Of a DNA stretch of 22,559 nucleotides, positions 16,467 through 22,559 are shown piece by piece; position 1 is the first letter of the stretch; each line of letters starts with the position of its first letter. The stretch comes from Igneacidithiobacillus sp041146875 (GTDB lineage Bacteria; Pseudomonadota; Gammaproteobacteria; Acidithiobacillales; Acidithiobacillaceae), in NCBI RefSeq assembly GCF_041146875.1, contig NZ_JBFRXP010000027.1, positions 1 to 22,559 on the forward strand. Reading direction: 5' to 3'. A program made the translations under genes and the position numbers. The notes beneath the pieces were generated by a model, which worked only from the letters and a program-made list of their open reading frames with translations, searched no databases and was not told the DNA's origin.

Positions 16467-18961
16467 GCGGTCACCCCCTCGGGTTGGAGGATTGGAGAAG
16501 GGTCCCAACCGGGTTTTAGTTCCCCAGCATCCCCTAGTCGACCATCAACAGGAAAGACTTCCGGACGAGCGCGCACCAGCGTTTTGCGGTGATGGATCGA
16601 GCGTCTGTGATTACGCATAGCAAAAAGCAAGGCATTCCGGAACCTTGGCGCTCGGTGAAAGAGTATTTCCTGTGCCAGATGCCAGACATGGCGCGTGCCA
16701 AAGACCAATGCCAGACGCATGAACAGGCCAAGCGCCCCAAGGATGCTTCGCGAACGCCGACGTGCCTGGGCCAGGCCGGCCAAGTCGGCACTAGCACCGT
16801 AAGCCACGGCAACCGCAGCGATCACATCGCCCACTTCCGCATTGTCAAAGCGAATGGAGAGCACTACCCTCTTGCCGGCTGCAGCATCACGTAACCCATT
16901 GATCTTACCTGAGAGTGTTTTGCCTTGACCAAAATCCAAGTGGACCGCTGTTCCCATATGGATCGCAGCGTGGCCAGGAGAAATGGCAATTGCGGACCCC
17001 CTCCATGATATGTCCTCGGTATACCCAGATACTCGCACACCGTCCTCCAACTGGACGTTGACCTCTTTGTGTAACGGTACGCGTGCGGAGGCACGGCGTT
17101 GCGGCTTTTCATGGGTAACCCCCAGCACCGCGAGAAGAAATAGGGTATCCAACACCGCCCAGAAAAGTACGAAGGCGACCGCATCGGTCTGAGCGCCCGT
17201 TTGTTGCATCAAGTTGATGCCGCGGATGATGGCAAGCAGGTTTACCGCCAACAGAAGATAAAACGGCCAGGAAAGTACAGAAACAAAATGGCGATCGAGG
17301 AATTCCCCCTTGGGCGTAACTTTGAAGCTTGGTGACTTTGGCCGCCAAAAGACTTTCGTCATGGCCATAGCAATGAACACACTCTGCAATGTTTCATACA
17401 CTTGAGACACAAAGGGCCAGCGGACGCGTCGATAATAATGCTGTGCAACTAACAAAGAACTTAACAAGTAGGGAACAAGAAATACCAATAATTGAGTGGG
17501 CGTAGTGTGACAAATCGTGATCCCAAAAATCAGATACGCTGGCGGGGCCATGAGCAAAACCAACCGCGAGTATGCAAACAACCAATACACGATAAGGTTG
17601 GTATAAAGTAGTTTCTGGACAAAACTCAAACCTTTCTGCAACCATGGATTTTTTAAAAGAAAAATCTGCAGCATCCCCGTTCCCCAACGCACCCGTTGTA
17701 TGACCATACCGGTTACGGTTTCCGGCTGCAGGCCACTGACCATAGGTTTGTTGAGATACAAGGTACGAAAACCCAGGCGCATCGCATCAATAGTCGTTTC
17801 CGCGTCCTCGGTGATTGTCTGACCCGCGATACCCCCCAAGGACTTGAGTACCGGTTCACGCAATACCGCCGCCGATCCACAAAAGTAGGAAGTACCCCAA
17901 AAATCCAAGCCCGGTTGCATGACTTCATAGAATAGCTCGTTTTCACCCGGCCCACGCGGCAACGCGAGGTTTTTCTCGACAGGATCCTGAGTAACAAAGT
18001 TATGTGGAGTCTGAACCAAAAACAATTTTTCATCTTGCAGGAAAAAAGGAGCCGTGCTGCGCAAAAAATCTCGTGTTGGAATATGGTCACAATCGAGGAT
18101 AGCCACAAGATCGCCTGTGGAATGGGTCAATGCATTATTGATATTGCCAGCTTTGGCATGTTCGTTAGCCTTCCGCGTGAGGTATCTCGCACCATAGCTT
18201 GTCGCCAGACTTTTCAAAGAAACACGGCGTTCCCTTGCCATGCGGGATTTTTCCTCATCTTTTTGCTGGCATTTTTTATCAGTACCACCATCATCCAGCA
18301 GCCAAACTTGGAACCGCGCGCGGGGATAATCCAGATGAACTGCAGCCGCCAATGTCGGGATAATGACATCCAACTCCTCATTATAAGTTGGAATGAATAC
18401 ATCAATAAAAGGAAAATCGTCTTCCGCAGTTGGCAACTCTGGTATCCGATGATCGATGGGATGTATATTCACCAAATGATTGAACATCAGCATTACAAAG
18501 CCATAACCTTCCGCCATCAGCAGCAACCAACCGGCTAGCTCACTCTCCCAGCCATAGCCCGTAGGCATCGTTTCAGTCGCGCGCCAATACAGGTAGCGCC
18601 AACCAAAATAAGCACTCGAAAAAATAATGGTGTAGCGCGCCAAAAGCTTGCTCCGGCGGCTGTTGCGAAATAGATCCCAATTGTATAACGCTAGCATGAC
18701 TGAGATGACAAAAGACGACAGAACTAGTTGCTCTAAAAGAGGGATTTGGATTTCTCCTAGGAAGCCAACCAGAAAGAAAACGATGGATATGACGCTGAAG
18801 TTCATGACTGTTGGTGCCAACCGGTGAGCTCCGGTAGAGACCGAAGAGAGAAAACTTCGCATATTTTTCAAGCCCAAAAAAGAGCTCGGCTTGGGAACCC
18901 GAGATCGATAACTATCTAACTGTCCCAAACTTCGCCAGAGTACATTCCCCTGAATACGCAT
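16463..18961 (-). CDS. bcsA: Cellulose synthase catalytic subunit BcsA with PilZ domain
   Basis: 832 residues. It is an inner-membrane GT2 enzyme polymerising UDP-glucose and exporting the chain. Membrane helices lie at both sides of the catalytic core. The processive GT2 motifs are complete: DDG (223-225), DCD (290-292), TED (384-386) and QRVRW (422-426). The gating loop is FKVTPKG (546-552). The C-terminal PilZ domain keeps both c-di-GMP-binding elements, RASAR (R623, R627) and DISWRG (650-655), so the enzyme should be activated by c-di-GMP. A basic tail of about 100 residues follows. The start ATG 18961 has GGGAGAG six to seven bases upstream. It is the first gene of bcsABSZ and is preceded by a 400-base AT-rich region. 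Confidence 0.97.
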   Translation of the reverse strand: MRIQGNVLWRSLGQLDSYRSRVPKPSSFLGLKNMRSFLSSVSTGAHRLAPTVMNFSVISIVFFLVGFLGEIQIPLLEQLVLSSFVISVMLALYNWDLFRNSRRSKLLARYTIIFSSAYFGWRYLYWRATETMPTGYGWESELAGWLLLMAEGYGFVMLMFNHLVNIHPIDHRIPELPTAEDDFPFIDVFIPTYNEELDVIIPTLAAAVHLDYPRARFQVWLLDDGGTDKKCQQKDEEKSRMARERRVSLKSLATSYGARYLTRKANEHAKAGNINNALTHSTGDLVAILDCDHIPTRDFLRSTAPFFLQDEKLFLVQTPHNFVTQDPVEKNLALPRGPGENELFYEVMQPGLDFWGTSYFCGSAAVLREPVLKSLGGIAGQTITEDAETTIDAMRLGFRTLYLNKPMVSGLQPETVTGMVIQRVRWGTGMLQIFLLKNPWLQKGLSFVQKLLYTNLIVYWLFAYSRLVLLMAPPAYLIFGITICHTTPTQLLVFLVPYLLSSLLVAQHYYRRVRWPFVSQVYETLQSVFIAMAMTKVFWRPKSPSFKVTPKGEFLDRHFVSVLSWPFYLLLAVNLLAIIRGINLMQQTGAQTDAVAFVLFWAVLDTLFLLAVLGVTHEKPQRRASARVPLHKEVNVQLEDGVRVSGYTEDISWRGSAIAISPGHAAIHMGTAVHLDFGQGKTLSGKINGLRDAAAGKRVVLSIRFDNAEVGDVIAAVAVAYGASADLAGLAQARRRSRSILGALGLFMRLALVFGTRHVWHLAQEILFHRAPRFRNALLFAMRNHRRSIHHRKTLVRARPEVFPVDGRLGDAGELKPGWDPSPILQPEGVTA

Positions 18962-19089
18962 AAAAAGCTCTCCCGCATTAAAGCATTATGAGTTAACGTA
19001 GCATGGTCATGTTGCACTATTATGAAACTTTTATTACACTTTTATGGCACAACAATCTCTTCCACGTGCCAAACAAAAGCTGCTCGCAT

Positions 19090-19104
19090 GATCGCATAGC
19101 GATC
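19090..19104. repeat. Palindrome GATCGC-ATA-GCGATC
   Basis: Perfect six-base arms around ATA, in the presumed bcsA leader. It could be a protein-binding site or an RNA hairpin. Confidence 0.5.
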
Positions 19105-19132
19105 TCGTTTCAGATTGAAAGATCTTCGTGAG

Positions 19133-19138
19133 ATTATA
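19133..19138 (-). promoter_or_regulatory. Candidate -10 box of the bcs operon
   Basis: Minus-strand TATAAT is a perfect -10, preceded by TTTGCT. No good -35 hexamer lies 16-18 bases upstream, so an activator or an alternative sigma factor would be needed. Transcription would give a leader of roughly 160 bases. Confidence 0.3.
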
Positions 19139-19279
19139 AGCAAATACTGTGCCATAAGCTTTTCGTACATTTCAGGAGATTCAATCCCGAAAAATGTTAG
19201 CTATTAGTTACAATATTGACGGGGTAGATATTTTTATTAATCAATACAATAAGTTAGTTTATATAGAAACGCACGATCC

Positions 19280-19306
19280 TAGTGCACATTAAATATATAT
19301 GCACTA
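19280..19306. repeat. Inverted repeat TAGTGCA-N13-TGCACTA
   Basis: Exact seven-base arms (19280-19286 and 19300-19306) flanking an A/T-only core of mostly alternating bases. The right arm extends as TGCACTAT, repeated at 19013. It has no T tract, so it is more like an operator than a terminator. Confidence 0.5.
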
Positions 19307-19361
19307 TCTCGATGCAATCCAAATCTATCTTCATTCAATATCAGCGGGGTGGTCTGCCGCT

Positions 19362-20843
19362 TCAAGTACCACAGAAGGTGCGGAACGGCCCAAAACTACC
19401 GGGCATGGGTTCGCTGTACGGGAGGTATTCAGGGCGGGCGCTGTAGGGAGCGGCGAGGACCGCGAGGAGTTTTTCCAGCGGGCGCGAGTCGTTGGCCTCG
19501 GTGGCTGCGGCGAGGGCAATTTCCACTTGGTGATTGCGTGGGATGTACATGGGGTTGACGGCATCCATGGCGACGCCAACAGCGGCGAATGGTCGGACGT
19601 TCCCCAGGCGCGCAAGCCAGCGTTCGCTCCAGGCCGCCCAACTCTCCGGTACGGCAGGGATGCCCAAGCGCTCCCGTTGCTCGGTTGCCATGTCCTGCAG
19701 TTCTGCCGCCAGGCTACGGAAAGCGAGGGTGAAATCTGCGTGCTCGTCATCTAGCAGCAGCAAAAAATCCTCCATCAGCGCGTCATCTTCTGCGTTGACC
19801 TTGGTAATGCCCAGTTTGCGCGCAAAGATCTCGCGCCAGGCCTGCTGATACAGGCGGGGAAAGCGTTGCAGGGTTTCCGTCAGGCGAGCGATGGCCTGAT
19901 CAACATCGGCATCCACCAAGGGCACCAGGCTTTCCGCCAAGCGCACCAGATTCCACTGCCCGATGCGCGGCTGCTCGCCATACGCATAACGGCCATTCTG
20001 ATCGATGGAGCTGAAGACCGTGGCGGGATCGTAGGCATCCATGAAGGCACAGGGGCCGTAATCGATGCTTTCGCCGGCAATGCTCATGTTGTCGGTATTC
20101 ATGACACCGTGAATGAAGCCCACCCCCATCCATTGCGCGATGAGTTTGGCCTGCCGCTGCATGACGGCTTCGACAAAAGCCAGATAGCGCTCGCCACCCG
20201 CAAGCACCTGCAAATCTGGATAGTGACGGGCAATGGCGTAATTGGCGAGACGGCGTAGCAGCTCGTCCTGCTCGCGCACGGCAACAAACTGAAAGGTGCC
20301 CACCCGCAGATGGCTGGAGGCTACCCGCGCCAGGATCGCCCCCGGTAGGGGCTGTTCGCGCTGCACCGCCTCACCGGTAGCGACGACGGCGAGGGCGCGG
20401 GTGCTGGGAATGCCCAGGGCGTGCATGGCCTCGCCAATAAGGTATTCACGCAGCATCGGCCCGAGGGCGGCCTTGCCATCGCCCCCGCGGGAAAAGGGTG
20501 TGCGCCCGGAGCCTTTCAGGTGCAGGTCCCAAAGCTTGCCCTGGGGATCGCGAATTTCACCGAGCAACAAGGCACGGCCATCGCCCAGTTGTGGATTGAA
20601 TACGCCAAACTGGTGCCCGGCGTAGGCTTGGGCGACAGGACGACTCCCCGAGGCAAGTCGTTGTCCAGATAATAGCGCCGCGCCCTCCGCGCGCAAGGCC
20701 ATTACCGACAGGCCCAATTGCGTGGCTAGCCCTTCATTCAGCAGCAAAAGTTTGGGATTGGGGACAACGGCAGCCTGCCATTCCGTGTAGAGACCCTCTA
20801 ACTGCTTGGCAAAATGGCTCTCCAATTGTAGTTCCACTTCCAT
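19362..20843 (-). CDS. selO: Protein adenylyltransferase SelO
   Basis: 493 residues from ATG 20843, which has GGAGAACGGA directly upstream; longer in-frame starts lack such a site. SelO is a pseudokinase-fold enzyme that transfers AMP to Ser/Thr/Tyr of target proteins and is linked with redox homeostasis. The nucleotide-binding lysine lies in KGSGRTPFSRGGDGK (K110), and the metal/catalytic motifs are GVMNTDN (D251, N252) and DYGP (D261). The C terminus ends FRTFCGT, with the conserved Cys (C491) that corresponds to selenocysteine in eukaryotes. It is divergent from the DUF445 gene, 82 bases away. Confidence 0.95.
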   Translation of the reverse strand: MEVELQLESHFAKQLEGLYTEWQAAVVPNPKLLLLNEGLATQLGLSVMALRAEGAALLSGQRLASGSRPVAQAYAGHQFGVFNPQLGDGRALLLGEIRDPQGKLWDLHLKGSGRTPFSRGGDGKAALGPMLREYLIGEAMHALGIPSTRALAVVATGEAVQREQPLPGAILARVASSHLRVGTFQFVAVREQDELLRRLANYAIARHYPDLQVLAGGERYLAFVEAVMQRQAKLIAQWMGVGFIHGVMNTDNMSIAGESIDYGPCAFMDAYDPATVFSSIDQNGRYAYGEQPRIGQWNLVRLAESLVPLVDADVDQAIARLTETLQRFPRLYQQAWREIFARKLGITKVNAEDDALMEDFLLLLDDEHADFTLAFRSLAAELQDMATEQRERLGIPAVPESWAAWSERWLARLGNVRPFAAVGVAMDAVNPMYIPRNHQVEIALAAATEANDSRPLEKLLAVLAAPYSARPEYLPYSEPMPGSFGPFRTFCGT

Positions 20844-20925
20844 TCCGTTCTCCCGCCTAGTCATCCACGCACAATGACAGAAAGCCCAGTGCCCAGGCAA
20901 GGCGTGCCAATGCTATGCTTGGCCT

Positions 20926-22209
20926 ATGCAGAATGGAACTTCGACCAGCCGTTTGCTCCGCAACCGGCGCTGGGCCCTTGCCCTACTCCTCTTGGCCTTT
21001 GCGCTGTTCATCTGGTCCTCTCTGGAACAGGGGCGGGGCGGATATGCTTGGCTACTGGCGGCCAGCGAGGCGGCTATGGTGGGCGCCCTGGCGGATTGGT
21101 TTGCCGTGGTGGCGCTGTTTCGCCATCCCCTCGGCATCCCCTTCCCGCATACCGCCATCTTGCCGCGCCGCCGCGATCAGCTCGCGCAGCGTCTGGCGCA
21201 ATTCATCCGCGAGCATTTCCTGCAGGAAGATGCCATCCTGCGCTTGGTGCAGCGCTACTCCCTGGCAAGCGGTTTGGCGACCTGGCTGCGCCGACCCAAA
21301 AACCGTGTCCTGCTCGCCGAACAGGTGCAACAGCTATTGTACCGGGCGTTACAACTGGCCCAACTGGAACCCCTGCGGCAAAGCCTGGCGAAGAGTCTGG
21401 CGGCGCAACTGCGGCAATGGGATTTGTCCCGCTGGACTGCGCAAATCCTTCAGCTTCTCACCGAAGATGGACGCCATCAGGCCTTGCTCAGCGATGCCAT
21501 TGCCCGCCTCGACAACTGGCTCAGCCAGGACAGCGTACAAGAGGAGTTGGCCCTGCAAATTGAAAGACTCCTGCAGCGCGCCTATCCCACCCTGTTCTCC
21601 TGGATCGGAGCGGTCGTCGACCCCAGCAATCTCAGCCGCAATCTGGCGCGCAACCTAGTGCGGGCCGCGCAGGAGACCCTGAGTGACATTCACAATGACC
21701 CGGAACATCCCAAGCGCCAAGCCTTCGATCAGTGGCTGCGCGAGAGCCTGCTGCGTTTGCAACAGGACCAGACCTTGCAGGCGCGCATCCGCCGTTGGCA
21801 AGAGGACCTGCTGGCACATCCAGCGGCACGTGACTACGTGGCGCGCGTGGTGGGGGATTTGCAGCGCTGGCTTCTACAAGATCTGGAGGCGCCACAATCC
21901 CGCAGTCGACATCTCTTGCGTCGCGGGGCAGGCTGGTTTGGCGGACTGCTCGACACCCAGCCGGAGCTGCGGCAGGCGATCGACGGCTATGTGGAAGATA
22001 GCGCACGCCGCCTCTTGCCCACCCTGCAAGACAGTTTTACCAAACACATCGAGGATACTATCCGCGCCTGGCCCATGGCCGACATGATCCGCGTCTTGGA
22101 AGAGGGCATAGGCAGTGATCTACAATATATTCGCATCAATGGCACGGTGGTAGGCTTGCTACTGGGACTGCTCATCCATAGCCTGTTTGTGGCGCTGGGA
22201 TCGCTATGA
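20926..22209 (+). CDS. DUF445 family membrane-associated protein
   Basis: 427 residues. An N-terminal membrane helix (about 16-33) is followed by the family signature AAMVGALADWFAVVALFRHP and GIPFPHTAILPRRRDQLA (about 48-85). A long Gln/Arg/Leu-rich helical region comes next, and a C-terminal membrane helix ends the protein (GTVVGLLLGLLIHSLF). This is the YjiN/DUF445 layout, whose function is unknown. Start ATG 20926 has only a weak upstream site. It shares an 82-base divergent region with selO; a possible -10 TATGCT (20914-20919) lies very close to the start, so the promoter is unclear. Confidence 0.88.
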   Translation: MQNGTSTSRLLRNRRWALALLLLAFALFIWSSLEQGRGGYAWLLAASEAAMVGALADWFAVVALFRHPLGIPFPHTAILPRRRDQLAQRLAQFIREHFLQEDAILRLVQRYSLASGLATWLRRPKNRVLLAEQVQQLLYRALQLAQLEPLRQSLAKSLAAQLRQWDLSRWTAQILQLLTEDGRHQALLSDAIARLDNWLSQDSVQEELALQIERLLQRAYPTLFSWIGAVVDPSNLSRNLARNLVRAAQETLSDIHNDPEHPKRQAFDQWLRESLLRLQQDQTLQARIRRWQEDLLAHPAARDYVARVVGDLQRWLLQDLEAPQSRSRHLLRRGAGWFGGLLDTQPELRQAIDGYVEDSARRLLPTLQDSFTKHIEDTIRAWPMADMIRVLEEGIGSDLQYIRINGTVVGLLLGLLIHSLFVALGSL

Positions 22210-22360
22210 ATGGCTCTTTCGGGCCGTCCCAAAGGCGCGTAATCGGTCCGATCGGGGCAGGCACGCTTGGCAAAACCTGACTATTGGGATGCCAAAATTC
22301 GGAACGTTTTTTGCAAGGGTTTTCACTCCAAATGTCATCAATCCAAATGAGGAGTACATC

Positions 22361-22525
22361 ATGAAGCCGTTGCTCGTCAGCACCATCGCTTGTGCCGCCC
22401 TACTCTGCAGCAGTGTCGCATTTGCCGCCAATGCCAACGATGCCCAGAAGGCCATTAGCAGGCTGCGGAAAAACCCTGCAATAAAATCTGCGAGGCACCT
22501 GATTTTCTCGAAAAACGCGGCCTGA
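22361..22525 (+). pseudogene. Small secreted protein, probably frameshifted
   Basis: From ATG 22361, with GAGGAG about eight bases upstream, the frame gives 54 residues. A clear signal peptide is cut after SVAFA (about residue 22), then NANDAQKAI is followed by an unremarkable basic tail that stops at 22523-22525. In the frame shifted by two bases, an open stretch from 22459 to the window edge reads AAEKPCNKICEAPDFLEK and continues with another Cys (GFCAVF). This looks like the true mature part of a small Cys-containing periplasmic protein. One missing base near 22457-22462 would join the two. The family is not recognised. It could be a real mutation, a sequence error, or simply a short ORF. 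Confidence 0.5.
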
Positions 22526-22559
22526 AGGCACTTCTAGACGGCTTTTGTGCAGTTTTTCT

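Larger units (their letters stand above)
19042..19157. repeat. Pair of 10-bp inverted repeats upstream of bcsA
   Basis: TTATGGCACA (19042-19051) and TGTGCCATAA (19148-19157) are exact reverse complements. A third half, GTGCCA (19066-19071), also pairs with TGGCAC (19045-19050) across 15 bases. They flank the candidate bcs promoter, as operator sites could. Confidence 0.6.
18962..19361. other. 400-base AT-rich intergenic region upstream of bcsA
   Basis: No gene is supported here. It lies between the selO stop and the bcsA start, both on the minus strand, so it must hold the bcs promoter and the end of the selO transcript. It contains several inverted repeats, a TATAAT box and an octamer TGCACTAT at 19013-19020 and again at 19300-19307. 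I see no convincing intrinsic terminator for selO. Confidence 0.7.

Noticed and set aside
19045..19071. TGGCAC elements as a sigma-54 promoter of bcsA
   Set aside because: There is no GC at the required distance (-12 element TTGC) on either strand.
20844..20900. Longer N terminus for SelO
   Set aside because: ATG 20843 has a good ribosome binding site just upstream and gives the usual N terminus; the extension is not conserved-looking.

Overview
The window is a contiguous piece of a bacterial chromosome. GC is about 60-65% in the housekeeping parts, by hand count of sample lines. Gene families and order (miaB-ybeZ-ybeY-corC-lnt; a cellulose synthase operon with bcsS; selO beside a DUF445 gene) fit a gamma-like proteobacterium. 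I suspect an Acidithiobacillus-type organism, but that is a guess from gene content and base composition. There is no rRNA, CRISPR array, recognisable insertion sequence or phage gene.

Left part (1-6682, mostly + strand). After about 300 bases with no firm gene and a short 10-bp tandem repeat comes a tightly packed run: an AurF-type diiron oxygenase, a small conserved protein coupled to it by an ATGA overlap, phosphoglucomutase (pgm) and a YtxH-like membrane protein. A tRNA-Pro(UGG) follows, with its own promoter and a rho-independent terminator. Next are sppA, a gap holding competing hairpins, and an EamA-type permease that converges on lnt.

Middle (6687-11897, - strand). A classical operon miaB-ybeZ-ybeY-corC-lnt covers tRNA modification, rRNA maturation, a CBS-domain membrane-associated protein and lipoprotein acylation. 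It has a near-consensus sigma-70 promoter at 11917-11945 that is overlapped by a small palindrome, and a very short leader.

Cellulose region (11952-18961, - strand). bcsA-bcsB-bcsS-bcsZ plus a small unknown ORF form one translationally coupled operon of clearly lower GC (about 42-50% in sampled lines). BcsA keeps all catalytic, gating and c-di-GMP-binding (PilZ) motifs. No bcsC is present. BcsZ carries Asn where the Asp general base of BcsZ enzymes is expected. A 400-base AT-rich intergenic region with several inverted repeats precedes bcsA.

Right end (19362-22559). selO (protein AMPylase) is divergent from a DUF445 membrane protein gene. A small secreted-protein gene at the edge appears to carry a frameshift that separates its signal peptide from a Cys-containing C-terminal part.
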